A DNA stretch of 64,000 bases from Hymenobacter glacieicola (GCF_014640315.1 NZ_BMGS01000006.1:62001-126000), one strand, 5' to 3'. Shown: positions 41,741 through 50,781, numbered from the stretch's first letter. Made by a program: numbers and translations. The notes: generated by a model not told the origin, from the sequence alone.

Positions 41741-42215
41741 TAGCAGTTTAGGGGTAGCCGGGCTGGTTGGGTTGCTGTGCGGTTGTACTGCGGAAACTGA
41801 AGAACAACGCATGGCGGGCTCCGCTTCAAACTCCGTGACGCCTGCTTCAGAGGTGGCGGATACTATCCAAGAGGGCTTCCGCTGCTATTTTCCGGAGTAT
41901 TGCTACCGGCTGATAACGGCTCCGCCTACCGTATCTGTCCGGCATCACGCCTGGCGAGGCAAGGTGTTTGTCGGCTTTACTGTTGATTCTACCCTCCGGA
42001 TCAGCTCAACCCGCATTATGGGTGTACGTCTGATCTGGAAAAAAACGGGTAAGCCCTACCGGAGTTTAGGGATGCAGCCAGATGCAGTGAAGCTGCAGCG
42101 TTTTTTGCCACTGGTTAGGCCTGTAGTTAAGCAACTAAACATGGTGCCTACCGCGCGTATTGATCGAAAAGCGTGTGGAGTAGAGCAATGGGTGGTGCCG
42201 GTAACTTTCAGGTGA
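41733..42215 (+). CDS. Lipoprotein with TonB C-terminal-like domain
   Basis: 160 residues from the ATG at 41733, overlapping the upstream gene by 8 bases. The signal MSSSSLGVAGLVGLLCGC has a weak lipobox (LCGC, Cys18). The C-terminal half, KVFVGFTVDSTLRISSTRIMG...LPLVRPVVKQLNMVPTARI...VVPVTFR, has the strand-helix-strand order of TonB C-terminal domains, with an extra loop. Many Bacteroidota proteins use this domain outside classic TonB, for example in peptidoglycan- or receptor-linked roles. The gene is AT-richer than its neighbour. The domain call is moderate. Confidence 0.65.
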   Translation: MSSSSLGVAGLVGLLCGCTAETEEQRMAGSASNSVTPASEVADTIQEGFRCYFPEYCYRLITAPPTVSVRHHAWRGKVFVGFTVDSTLRISSTRIMGVRLIWKKTGKPYRSLGMQPDAVKLQRFLPLVRPVVKQLNMVPTARIDRKACGVEQWVVPVTFR

Positions 42216-42317
42216 ATGACCGTCTGCGTGTCGGGCGCTTTTCTTCTGCAATGCTGGGATTGCTTACTCAGGCGAAAATTCGCTGTTTTGAGCCTGCCCG
42301 TAGAAGAGTGTGTTTAG

Positions 42318-42348
42318 TTTGCTCCCCCAAAAAAACGGGCTAATTTTG
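42318..42348 (+). promoter_or_regulatory. Promoter of the E2 gene, exact Bacteroidota consensus
   Basis: TTTG (42318-42321), 19 bases, TAATTTTG (42341-42348). This is an exact match to TTTG-N19-TAnnTTTG, the promoter of the primary sigma factor in this phylum. The start codon follows 27 bases after the -7 element. Confidence 0.8.
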
Positions 42349-42375
42349 GCCCCACTCAACCCAACGAAGACGCAG

Positions 42376-44124
42376 ATGGCCGAACTCATAAAAATGCCCA
42401 AAATGAGCGACACGATGACCGAAGGGGTCATTGCTTCGTGGCTCAAAAAAGTAGGCGACAAAGTAAAATCCGGGGATATTCTGGCCGAAGTTGAAACCGA
42501 CAAGGCCACGATGGAGCTGGAAAATTACGAAGACGGCACCCTCCTGCACATTGGTCCGAAAGAAGGCGAATCCGTGCCGGTTGATGGCTTGCTGGCCATT
42601 GTGGGCAAGGAGGGAGAAGATATTTCCGGCCTGCTGAGCGGCGGCAGCGCGGCTCCGGCCCCCGCCGCCGAGGCTCCCAAGGCTGAAGCGGCCCCGGCTC
42701 CGGCCCCCACGCCGGCCCCGGCGGCGGCCCCTGCTCCAGAGGCCCCGGCCCCGGTTGCGGCGGCTCCGGCCAGTAACGGTAAGAAAGCTACCGTTATTCG
42801 GATGCCGAAAATGAGCGACACAATGACGGAAGGCACCATTGCCTCCTGGCTTAAGAAGGTCGGCGACAAAGTAAAATCGGGCGACGTACTGGCCGAAGTG
42901 GAAACCGATAAGGCTACCATGGAACTGGATAACTACGAAGACGGCACTCTGCTCTATATCGGCCCAAAAGAAGGCGAAGCCATTCCCGTAGATGGCATCC
43001 TGGCTATTATTGGCGAAGAAGGCGCCGACGTGCAGGCCCTGCTCGGTGGCCAGTCGGGCGGTAGTGCCCCGGCTGCGGCAGCCGCGGAAGCCGCTCCGGC
43101 TGCTGCTACCTCCTCGGCGCCGGCGCCGGCCGCTGAGGCTGCTCCCGCTCAGAGCGGGGGCCGCATCTTCGCCTCGCCCTTAGCCAAGAGCATAGCTAAA
43201 GACAAAGGCATTGACCTGAGCACCATCAAAGGCTCGGGCGAAAACGGCCGCATCGTTTCCCGCGACCTGGAAAGCGTCCAGCCTGCCACGGCCACCGCGC
43301 CGTCCGCTTCGGCGCCGGCCGCGGCTCCCTCGCAGCCCGCTCAGGCAGCTAACACGCAGTCGGAATACATCCAGGCGGCTTTGCCCGAGCAGCCAAAAGC
43401 AGCTCCTGCCCCAGCAGCTACCCCCGCGCCAGCTGCCGCCGAAGGCACCTACATCGATACCCCGGTGTCGCAGATGCGCAAGGTCATTGCCCGCCGCCTC
43501 TCGGAAAGCCTGTTCACGGCCCCGCATTTCTATCTGACGATGGAAATCCTGATGGACCGCGCCATGGAGGTTCGTACCCAGCTCAACGCCCTCTCGCCGG
43601 TGAAGCTCAGCTTCAACGACCTGGTTATCAAGGCCTCGGCCGTGGCCCTGAAGCAGCACCCCGCCGTAAACTCCTCGTGGCTCGGCGACAAAATCCGTCA
43701 GAACAAGGTGGTCAACATCGGGGTAGCCGTAGCCGTAGACGAAGGGTTGCTGGTACCGGTGGTGCGCAACGCCGACGGTAAAGGTCTCTCAACCATTGCT
43801 ACCGAAGTAAAAGAGCTGGCTGGCAAAGCCAAGAGCAAGAAGCTGCAACCGAGCGAGTGGGAGGGCAGCACCTTTACCATCTCCAACCTGGGCATGTTCG
43901 GCATCGAGGAATTCACCGCCATCATCAACCCCCCGGATGCCTGCATCTTGGCCGTGGGCGGCATCAAGCAGACGGCCGTGGTAAAGGACGGTCAATTGGC
44001 CATCGGCAACGTGATGAAAGTAACCCTGAGCTGCGACCATCGGGTAGTAGACGGTGCTACCGGCGCTGCCTTCCTCCAGACGCTGAAAAGCCTGTTGGAA
44101 GACCCCATGCGTATGCTCATCTGA
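42376..44124 (+). CDS. Dihydrolipoamide acetyltransferase, pyruvate dehydrogenase E2
   Basis: 582 residues from the ATG at 42376. Two lipoyl domains have Lys43 and Lys179 in ETDKATMEL as lipoylation sites; each is followed by an Ala/Pro-rich linker. A peripheral-subunit-binding domain (ASPLAKSIAKDKGIDLSTIK...GRIVSRDL) lies at about 270-310. The catalytic domain ends with the CDHRVVDGATGAAFL motif, His555. With two lipoyl domains the gene matches the aceF/pdhC class and not 2-oxoglutarate E2. E1 and E3 genes are not in the window. A consensus promoter precedes it and a strong terminator follows. Confidence 0.95.
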   Translation: MAELIKMPKMSDTMTEGVIASWLKKVGDKVKSGDILAEVETDKATMELENYEDGTLLHIGPKEGESVPVDGLLAIVGKEGEDISGLLSGGSAAPAPAAEAPKAEAAPAPAPTPAPAAAPAPEAPAPVAAAPASNGKKATVIRMPKMSDTMTEGTIASWLKKVGDKVKSGDVLAEVETDKATMELDNYEDGTLLYIGPKEGEAIPVDGILAIIGEEGADVQALLGGQSGGSAPAAAAAEAAPAAATSSAPAPAAEAAPAQSGGRIFASPLAKSIAKDKGIDLSTIKGSGENGRIVSRDLESVQPATATAPSASAPAAAPSQPAQAANTQSEYIQAALPEQPKAAPAPAATPAPAAAEGTYIDTPVSQMRKVIARRLSESLFTAPHFYLTMEILMDRAMEVRTQLNALSPVKLSFNDLVIKASAVALKQHPAVNSSWLGDKIRQNKVVNIGVAVAVDEGLLVPVVRNADGKGLSTIATEVKELAGKAKSKKLQPSEWEGSTFTISNLGMFGIEEFTAIINPPDACILAVGGIKQTAVVKDGQLAIGNVMKVTLSCDHRVVDGATGAAFLQTLKSLLEDPMRMLI

Positions 44125-44135
44125 TAAGCAGGCGT

Positions 44136-44199
44136 AAGCCGAGAAAAACCACGCCGCCAGTCCCGCTCCGGAGCTGGCGGCGTGGTTTTTCTCGGCTTA
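44136..44199. terminator. Bidirectional terminator after the E2 gene
   Basis: Perfect arms of 25 bases (AAGCCGAGAAAAACCACGCC... and its complement) around CCCGCTCCGG, containing runs of five A and five T. It separates the converging genes ending at 44124 and 44233. Confidence 0.9.
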
Positions 44200-44232
44200 T
44201 GGGGAGGTAGGCCCGCGGTTAGCTATTGGCTG

Positions 44233-44817
44233 TTATTGGCGGTGCCAAAGTCCGCCGCGCTTGGTGGTAAAGCCAATCAGGCCCTCGTCGCGGGAAAAAT
44301 ATACGTTGGTCAGCGTGTCGGTCGGGTGAGCCGCTGCTGGTACGCCCATCCGGCCCAAAAACCGGTAGGTCTTGTTGCGGATGGTCGTGTCCTGGGCTAC
44401 GATGGGCGAGCCCAGGCGGGGTTTCTCGTAGGAGTTAAAGGAAGTGTGCCCCGCCTGTTTATAGGTGTGAATGTCGCCGCAGGTTTTCCCCATCCGGGTG
44501 ACGTAAATGGAATTAGACCGGGCCTCCAGCGTCAGGTTCAGCAACGAGTCGGGGGCGTTCCGATACCAGACCGTAATAACTTCGGTTTCAAAAGAGCCAC
44601 CTTTGGACTGCCCCTTCAGCACCTGCTCCTTACGCGCCACCGTAACCGTCCGGACCTGCCCGGCAGCATTGCGGAAGGAAAGGGTTTGCCCGTGCTGTTC
44701 TCGCAGCCACTCCTTGGTATAGGCGGGTATCTCAGACTGGTCTAACGAATCGGCGAAGTTGCCGCACGCCGATAGCGCTAGGGCCAGAGTGCCGGCCGCG
44801 AATACTGGTCGTTTCAT
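44233..44817 (-). CDS. Lipoprotein of unknown function
   Basis: 194 residues from the ATG at 44817 (MKRPVFAAGTLALALSAC), with lipobox LSAC and Cys18; the ATG at 44829 adds four residues. The mature protein has beta-rich segments (TLSFRNAAGQVRTVTVARKEQ, FETEVITVWYRNAPDSLLNL, TYRFLGRMGVPAAAHPTDTL) but no motif I recognise. It is alone between a terminator and the divergent TonB receptor. Confidence 0.8.
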   Translation of the reverse strand: MKRPVFAAGTLALALSACGNFADSLDQSEIPAYTKEWLREQHGQTLSFRNAAGQVRTVTVARKEQVLKGQSKGGSFETEVITVWYRNAPDSLLNLTLEARSNSIYVTRMGKTCGDIHTYKQAGHTSFNSYEKPRLGSPIVAQDTTIRNKTYRFLGRMGVPAAAHPTDTLTNVYFSRDEGLIGFTTKRGGLWHRQ

Positions 44818-44960
44818 GGCCTTAAACATAAGGAAAGCGGAAGGATTATAGTTGGTGGGCGGGAGGTAGGAATGCAGTTTATCTTAAAATTCCTATACTT
44901 ACCGGCGGTGGGAGCTACGCCGGCGGCACCCGATTGTGAATCGTTCAATCGAGTAAGGGT

Positions 44961-47516
44961 ATGAAGCAGAATTTACTAGTAGCAACGCTGTGCTTAGCCA
45001 GCGTCGGTGCTTTTGCGCAAGGCCAGGCTATTTCGGGGCAGATTGTAGACAGCGCCGGCAAGCCCGTGATTGGGGCGACGGTAGTAGAAAAAGGAACCAA
45101 CAACGGCACGGCCACCGGCAACGACGGCCGTTTTACCCTCAAGGCGCGCACGGCCAGCCCCCGGCTGCAAGTCAGCTCCATTGGCTATGCTTCCCAGGAA
45201 GTTGATGCTACAGGTGGAGCAGTGAGCGTACAGTTAACCGACGCCTCCACGGGCCTCGGGGAAGTGCAGGTGGTTGGCTCCCGCAGCCAGAACCGCTCCG
45301 TCACGGATTCGCCCTCGCCAGTGGATATCATCGACCTGCGGGAAGTAACCACCAAAACCGGGCAGCTCGACGTGAATCAGCTGCTGCAGTTTGTGGCGCC
45401 CTCCTTTAACTCCAACCGCCAGACCGGCTCCGACGGCGCCGACCACGTGGACCCCGCCACTTTGCGCGGCCTCGGGCCCGACCAAACCCTGGTGCTGGTC
45501 AACGGCAAGCGCCAGCACCAATCGGCCCTGGTGAACCTGTTTGGCACCCGCGGCCGCGGCAACACTGGCACCGACCTGAACGTGATACCGGCCGCCAGCA
45601 TTGAGCGGATTGAGATTCTGCGCGACGGGGCCTCGGCCCAGTACGGCTCCGATGCCATTGCCGGCGTTATCAACATCGTGCTGAAAAGCTCGGTGAAGGA
45701 GCTGACCGCCAACGTGAACTACGGCGCCTACGACGCCAAATACCGCTTCGACGACGAGAACTTCGACGGGGGCAACTTCAACGCCAACCTCAACTACGGG
45801 GTAGGCCTCGGCGAGCGGGGCAGCTTTGTGAATGCCACCGTCGACTATAACCTGCGCGAGCACACTCAGCGGGCCAACGTGCCCAACGCCGACGGCCTGG
45901 CCCGCCGCGAGTACGGCGACCCGAAAATCTGCAACCTCTCGGCCTACCTCAACTCCCGGTTTGCCCTCAGCGACCGGTCGTATTTCTACGTGTTTGGGGG
46001 CGGCAACAAGCGCCAGGGCGACGCCTACGCCTGGACCCGCTTTGCCGACGACGACCGGAACGTGCCCGCCATTTATCCCAACGGCTTTGACCCCATCATC
46101 AGCAGCGACATCTGGGACGCCTCGGCGGTGGCGGGCCTGCGCACGGCCCTGGGGCAGTGGGAACTGGACCTGAGTAACAACTTCGGCTCCAACCGTTTCG
46201 AGTACGGGGTCAAGAACTCGCTCAATTCCTCGCTGGGGGCCAGCTCGCCTACCTCGTTTTACGCGGGAGGGTTTCAGCTCCAGCAGAACGTGGCGAACCT
46301 GGGCCTGACGCGCAACTACAAAACCGTGCTGCAGGGCCTGAACGTAGCCGCCGGGGCCGAGTGGCGGCGCGAGTGGTACTCGCTGTTCGCGGGTGAAGAA
46401 GCATCCTACGCCAACTACGACCCCCAATCCGGCGCGGCCAGCGGCTCCCAGGGCTTCCCTGGCTTTCAGCCGACCGATGCCATCAAGGCCCAACGCGACA
46501 ACCTGGCGGCCTACGCCGATGCCGAGCTGAGCCTGACCCAGCGCTGGCTACTGGCCGGGGCCCTGCGCTACGAACACTACTCCGACTTCGGCAGCACGCT
46601 CAACTACAAGCTGGCTACCCGCTTTAACCTCACGGAGTTCCTGACCCTGCGCGGCACCTACAGCACCGGCTTCCGGGCTCCGTCCCTGGCTCAGGTCAAT
46701 TTCAACTCTACCTTCACCAACTTCATCAACGGCGAGCCGGTGGAAGTGCTGCTGGCCCGCAACAACAGCGCTGTAACCCAGAAGCTGGGCGTGCCCAGCC
46801 TCCAGCAGGAAACCTCCAACAACGCCAACATCGGCCTGACCAGCCGCATTGGCTCCTCCTTAAGCCTGACCCTGGACGGCTACTACATCAAGGTGAAGGA
46901 CCGGGTGGTGCTTACCAGCCAGTTCTCTGCCGCCGACCCCGTTATCGGACCCGATTTGCAGGCCCTGAACGTGGACCAGGCCCAGTTTTTCGCCAACGCC
47001 GCCGACACCCGCTCCCTGGGCCTCGACGTGGTGCTGAGCCATACGCTACCGCTGGGCAGCGGCCGGCTGAACTCCACGCTGGCGGCCAACGTCAACAACC
47101 TCAAAATTGACCGGGTGCGTACCTCGGGCCGCCTGACGGGTAGGGAGGCCGAATTCTTCGGGGCCCGGGAGCAGGCCTTTGTAAAAGCCTCGGCCCCGCC
47201 TTCCAAAATCAACCTGACCTTTGACTACCAGCTTGGTCGCTTTGGGGCCTTGCTGCGCTTCGTGCGGTTTGATAAGATTACGCTTATCGACTGGGACGGC
47301 GCCCCCATGCAATACGACCCGCGCATCACCACCGACCTGACCCTGAACTACGCGCTAACCAACCACTTGCAGTTCATTGTGGGCAGCGCCAACCTATTTA
47401 ACCGTTACCCCACCTTATTTGACCCCCAGCGCACGGAAACGGGCGGGGCCTGGGACCCGGTGCAGATGGGGGCGAACGGCCGGTTTTACTTTGCTAAATT
47501 GCAGGCCCGTTTCTGA
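44961..47516 (+). CDS. TonB-dependent outer-membrane receptor with carboxypeptidase-regulatory domain
   Basis: 851 residues. Signal peptide MKQNLLVATLCLASVGAFAQ. A CarboxypepD_reg-like domain follows (GQIVDSAGKPVIGATVVEKG, about 25-105). The plug covers about 120-240, with GLGPDQTLVLVNGKRQHQS and IERIEILRDGASAQYGSDAIAGVIN. The rest is the 22-strand barrel, ending in LQARF with the C-terminal Phe typical of barrel proteins. There is no SusD partner, so it resembles iron/vitamin-type TonB receptors more than SusC. The substrate is unknown and no ligand-specific gene lies next to it. Confidence 0.94.
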   Translation: MKQNLLVATLCLASVGAFAQGQAISGQIVDSAGKPVIGATVVEKGTNNGTATGNDGRFTLKARTASPRLQVSSIGYASQEVDATGGAVSVQLTDASTGLGEVQVVGSRSQNRSVTDSPSPVDIIDLREVTTKTGQLDVNQLLQFVAPSFNSNRQTGSDGADHVDPATLRGLGPDQTLVLVNGKRQHQSALVNLFGTRGRGNTGTDLNVIPAASIERIEILRDGASAQYGSDAIAGVINIVLKSSVKELTANVNYGAYDAKYRFDDENFDGGNFNANLNYGVGLGERGSFVNATVDYNLREHTQRANVPNADGLARREYGDPKICNLSAYLNSRFALSDRSYFYVFGGGNKRQGDAYAWTRFADDDRNVPAIYPNGFDPIISSDIWDASAVAGLRTALGQWELDLSNNFGSNRFEYGVKNSLNSSLGASSPTSFYAGGFQLQQNVANLGLTRNYKTVLQGLNVAAGAEWRREWYSLFAGEEASYANYDPQSGAASGSQGFPGFQPTDAIKAQRDNLAAYADAELSLTQRWLLAGALRYEHYSDFGSTLNYKLATRFNLTEFLTLRGTYSTGFRAPSLAQVNFNSTFTNFINGEPVEVLLARNNSAVTQKLGVPSLQQETSNNANIGLTSRIGSSLSLTLDGYYIKVKDRVVLTSQFSAADPVIGPDLQALNVDQAQFFANAADTRSLGLDVVLSHTLPLGSGRLNSTLAANVNNLKIDRVRTSGRLTGREAEFFGAREQAFVKASAPPSKINLTFDYQLGRFGALLRFVRFDKITLIDWDGAPMQYDPRITTDLTLNYALTNHLQFIVGSANLFNRYPTLFDPQRTETGGAWDPVQMGANGRFYFAKLQARF

Positions 47517-47539
47517 GTAGGTGCCAGCTAAAAATTACC

Positions 47540-47638
47540 TGTCATCCTGACGAAGGAAGGACCTTCTCCCGTTGAAACGAGCCATTGCTGGGTTAATCGT
47601 TTCAGCGGGAGAAGGTCCTTCCTTCGTCAGGATGACAA
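47540..47638. repeat. Palindromic repeat, family F (F1)
   Basis: Arms CTGTCATCCTGACGAAGGAA and TTCCTTCGTCAGGATGACA, each continuing into GGACCTTCTCCCG / CGGGAGAAGGTCC. The loop is about 35 bases. It is 55 bases upstream of hslV. Confidence 0.85.
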
Positions 47639-47694
47639 GCCTTTTTCTGCTACCAGCTGGGGTGGGTACTACTAACAGCTGAATCGTTCCTGAT

Positions 47695-48231
47695 ATGAGA
47701 ATTCGCTCCACTACCGTCCTGGGCGTACGCCACAACGGCGAAATTGCCCTCGGTGCCGACGGCCAGGCCACCATGGACAAGCACGTGGCCAAGAGCAACG
47801 TGCGCAAGGTCCGTAAGCTCCACGACGGCAAAGTGGTCACCGGCTTTGCCGGCTCTACCGCCGATGCCTTTATGCTGCTGGATAAGTTCGAGGAAAAGCT
47901 GGGCAGCTACAACGGCCAGCTGCGCCGCGCGGCTATTGAGTTGGCCAAGGAATGGCGCAAAGACCAGTACTTGCGTAAGCTCGAAGCCATGATGGTTGTC
48001 TGCGACCGGGACGAGCTGCTCATCATTGCCGGCACTGGCGACGTGCTCGAGCCCGACTCCGACGTGGCTGCCATTGGCTCCGGCGCCATGTTTGCCCAAG
48101 CCGCCGCCCTGGCCCTGAAAAAGCACGCGCCCCACCTCACAGCCCGCCAGATGGTAGAAGAGGCCCTGCATATTGCCGCCGACATCTGCATCTACACCAA
48201 CCACAACCTCATGATTGAGCAGCCCAGCTAG
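47695..48231 (+). CDS. hslV: ATP-dependent protease subunit HslV
   Basis: 178 residues. N-terminal nucleophile fold of the bacterial proteasome-like protease: RSTTVLGVRHNGEIALGADGQ gives the catalytic Thr at residue 6 (after a 5-residue propeptide, MRIRS), and the sequence continues ATMDKHVAKSNVRKVRKL, GFAGSTADAF and AIGSGAMFAQAAALAL. Length is normal. HslU, the ATPase partner, is usually adjacent; it is not in the window on either side. Assembled with HslU it degrades misfolded cytosolic proteins. Confidence 0.95.
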   Translation: MRIRSTTVLGVRHNGEIALGADGQATMDKHVAKSNVRKVRKLHDGKVVTGFAGSTADAFMLLDKFEEKLGSYNGQLRRAAIELAKEWRKDQYLRKLEAMMVVCDRDELLIIAGTGDVLEPDSDVAAIGSGAMFAQAAALALKKHAPHLTARQMVEEALHIAADICIYTNHNLMIEQPS

Positions 48232-48394
48232 GGTAGGAAATCAGCACCACCATGCTTTACTACTCCTGCATTTGTGAGCAACCCAGCCCGGATAGTACGC
48301 TATTCAGAATCTTCGATATAGCCTAGGCGTATTGAACGATTCCGGGCTGCACTTTGATTGTAAACCGCATACCACCTACAGAACCTACGATTCG

Positions 48395-49366
48395 ATGAAC
48401 GTAACGAACTTCCTCAAGCACCACTACCGCCACTTCAACGCCGCTGCTCTGATTGATGCCGCCGAAGGCTACAACAAGCACCTGGCCGATGGTGGCAAGA
48501 TGATGATTACCCTGGCCGGCGCCATGAGCACCGCCGAAATGGGCATTCAACTGGCTGAGCTGATCCGCCAGGACAAAGTGCAAATCATCAGCTGCACGGG
48601 TGCCAACCTGGAAGAGGATATCTTCAACCTGGTTGCCCACGACTTCTACGAGCGGGTACCCAACTACCGCGACCTGACGGCGGCCGACGAGCAGGCCCTG
48701 CTGGAGCGCCACATGAACCGCGTAACCGACACCTGCATTCCGGAAGAAGAGGCCATGCGCCGCCTGGAGCACTCGGTGCTCAAGTTCTGGGAGCAGGCCG
48801 ACCAAGCCGGCGAGCGGTACTTCCCCCACGAGTTCTTCTACCAGATTCTGAAGTCGGGCGAGCTGGAGCAGTACTACCAGATTGACCCCAAGGATTCCTG
48901 GATGTTGGCCGCCGCCGAGAAAAACCTGCCCATCATCTGCCCCGGTTGGGAAGACTCCACGCTGGGTAACATCTTCGCCGGCCACGTTATTTCGGGCGAC
49001 ATCAAGAACGTGCACACCGTACGTACTGGCATCGAGTACATGATTTACCTGGCCGACTGGTACACCCAGCAGGCTACTGAGGAAAGCAAAGTGGGCTTCT
49101 TCCAGATTGGCGGCGGCATTGCCGGCGACTTCCCGATCTGTGTGGTGCCCATGCTCCACCAGGACCTGGGCCGCACCAGCGTGCCGCTGTGGGGCTACTT
49201 CTGCCAGATTTCAGACTCGACCACGTCCTACGGCTCGTACTCCGGCGCCGTGCCGAACGAGAAAATCACCTGGGGCAAGCTGGGCCAGGACACGCCCAAG
49301 TTCATCATCGAGTCGGACGCTACCATCGTCGCCCCGCTGGTGTTTGCCATGGTGCTGGGCCAGTAA
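48395..49366 (+). CDS. Deoxyhypusine synthase-like protein
   Basis: 323 residues from the ATG at 48395 (MNVTNFLKHHYRHFN). Homologue of eukaryotic and archaeal deoxyhypusine synthase with the NAD-binding GAMSTAEMGIQLAEL, SCTGANLEEDIFN, CPGWEDSTLGNIFAG and QIGGGIAGDFPICVVPML. The lysine that carries the aminobutyl intermediate is retained: Lys295 in NEKITWGKLGQ, corresponding to human Lys329 by the WGK motif. Bacteria lack eIF5A, so the acceptor is unknown; related enzymes act as homospermidine synthase. No polyamine gene is adjacent. A strong terminator follows. Confidence 0.92.
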   Translation: MNVTNFLKHHYRHFNAAALIDAAEGYNKHLADGGKMMITLAGAMSTAEMGIQLAELIRQDKVQIISCTGANLEEDIFNLVAHDFYERVPNYRDLTAADEQALLERHMNRVTDTCIPEEEAMRRLEHSVLKFWEQADQAGERYFPHEFFYQILKSGELEQYYQIDPKDSWMLAAAEKNLPIICPGWEDSTLGNIFAGHVISGDIKNVHTVRTGIEYMIYLADWYTQQATEESKVGFFQIGGGIAGDFPICVVPMLHQDLGRTSVPLWGYFCQISDSTTSYGSYSGAVPNEKITWGKLGQDTPKFIIESDATIVAPLVFAMVLGQ

Positions 49367-49397
49367 TTAGCTGCGTAGTCTGAGTGCTTCATAAAGA

Positions 49398-49428
49398 GCC
49401 TGTTGCTGATACAGCAACAGGCGCTTTT
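49398..49428 (+). terminator. Rho-independent terminator after the deoxyhypusine-synthase gene
   Basis: GCCTGTTGCTG and CAGCAACAGGC are perfect complements around ATA, then GCTTTTGCTT. About 32 bases past the stop. Confidence 0.85.
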
Positions 49429-49482
49429 GCTTATCTGATTAGGTGACTATTCAGGGTTTACAGCATCAAGCAAAAAAGCTAA

Positions 49483-50316
49483 ATGGAACAGCAGAAGTCA
49501 AAACCAGTTCGAATACTGCTTATCGTTCTCCGTGTCATTGTGGGTGCTGTGGCAGGATGCTACTTGTTGTTACTTCTGCTCTTACTTGTGATAAAAATGC
49601 TGGAGCCTGATAAAAGAGAAGCATTTTTAGCCGACCAGATTATTTCAGAGGTGTACTTCCGAAACCGCACCAATGCAATGCTTTCCCTGGCGCTGACAGT
49701 CCCGCGTTCGTCCCTACAGCTTGATACCGTATGGTGGGGAGTAGAAATTGCCCCCGAAGCTGTTGGCTACGCAATGGTAGCTCGGCATCTGACCCTGGGC
49801 TGGGTAGAGTATCCGGTTACGGCCCCGGTATTGCTGCAAGGCTCCGGTGATACGCTGGTGGCAGATAAGCCAATCGACCTTGCTGCAACCGGCATGGCTG
49901 GCAAGCGTCCAGCCTTTTACCCACATCGAAATTTACCACTCTGGAAAAGCCGTCTGCGACAGTACAAGCCTGCTTTTGAGTCAACGGTAACGCTACGGCC
50001 TCTTTCCGGGAAGCTAGATTCGATTATAGTGGTAGTGAAAATTGCTCCCTACGACAGCCTTTTACTTGCTCAGGAACAGGAAAGACCGGTTGAAGTAACT
50101 GAACCTAAGAATGTGAAAGAAGGCCGGCCGGTAGATGAGGCAGTTGAGGAAACTATTTCTTTTGCCCTGTTGCCCAGAGTGCAGTGGACTGACTCTCTTC
50201 AGCGGGCACATAGACAGTATATTACCTTGGCTGATATCAAAAACGCTCGGGCTAAAAAAACCATTACTGTTTCCAAAGAGCCCAGCAAATCAATTCACTA
50301 CCTGGATTTTAAGTAG
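49483..50316 (+). CDS. Single-pass membrane protein of unknown function
   Basis: 277 residues, noticeably AT-richer than the surrounding genes. A basic start (MEQQKSKPVRI) leads to one membrane helix, LLIVLRVIVGAVAGCYLLLL (residues 12-36). The rest is extracytoplasmic, with beta-type segments (IISEVYFRNRTNAML, WWGVEIAPEAVGYAMVARHLTLGWVEY) and a polar C-terminus. No known family was recognised. It is orphan, between a terminator and an unrelated small gene. Confidence 0.75.
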   Translation: MEQQKSKPVRILLIVLRVIVGAVAGCYLLLLLLLLVIKMLEPDKREAFLADQIISEVYFRNRTNAMLSLALTVPRSSLQLDTVWWGVEIAPEAVGYAMVARHLTLGWVEYPVTAPVLLQGSGDTLVADKPIDLAATGMAGKRPAFYPHRNLPLWKSRLRQYKPAFESTVTLRPLSGKLDSIIVVVKIAPYDSLLLAQEQERPVEVTEPKNVKEGRPVDEAVEETISFALLPRVQWTDSLQRAHRQYITLADIKNARAKKTITVSKEPSKSIHYLDFK

Positions 50317-50451
50317 CAGCACAACTGACCGAGGGGGTGCTAAGTGCTTGCCTTGCAAAGTACGGTTGCTATCCAGTTGATATTTTACTGATTACTGCCG
50401 CCCGAGACTATACCTTCGACCTCGATTTTACCCTGCCTCCTTCGCTCAGCC

Positions 50452-50781
50452 ATGCCCCTCGACCCCGCCAGCTTCCTCCAACACACCGCCCCGGACGAAA
50501 AAACGACGGTTTACACCAAAGCCACGGACGGCACTGTGCAGGAGCATCCGGCCCTGCTGATTGCCCAAACCAAGCACCAAAAGCTGTTTATCACGCTGGA
50601 GAAGCGGCGCCGCTACGTAACACACACGCAGGTGCCGGGCTCCAACGACGTGGAAATCGACTTTCTGCAGGATTACGAGGAGGTAGAAGCCTTAATGGAA
50701 GACGCCGGCCTCGACGGCATTCACGACGGCGAGCAGGGCATTCTCTACCACAACCTGCTGTTTCTGCTGATGAATCCGTAA
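50452..50781 (+). CDS. Small acidic cytosolic protein of unknown function
   Basis: 109 residues. The fold appears to be alternating beta strands then an acidic helix: VYTKATDGTVQEHPALLIAQTKHQKLFITLEKRRRYVTH, followed by DFLQDYEEVEALMEDAGLDG and EQGILYHNLLFLLM. No signal peptide or membrane segment. The protein-like composition and codon use, and a hairpin just after the stop, support it as real. No family recognised. Confidence 0.75.
   Translation: MPLDPASFLQHTAPDEKTTVYTKATDGTVQEHPALLIAQTKHQKLFITLEKRRRYVTHTQVPGSNDVEIDFLQDYEEVEALMEDAGLDGIHDGEQGILYHNLLFLLMNP

Noticed and set aside
44830..44960. Cobalamin or other riboswitch upstream of the TonB receptor
   Set aside because: The 130-base gap has none of the conserved boxes of a B12 element and no terminator.
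45234..46493. Minus-strand frame of 419 codons within the TonB receptor gene
   Set aside because: Antisense to plug and barrel; Val/Gly/His-rich composition is typical for antisense frames.
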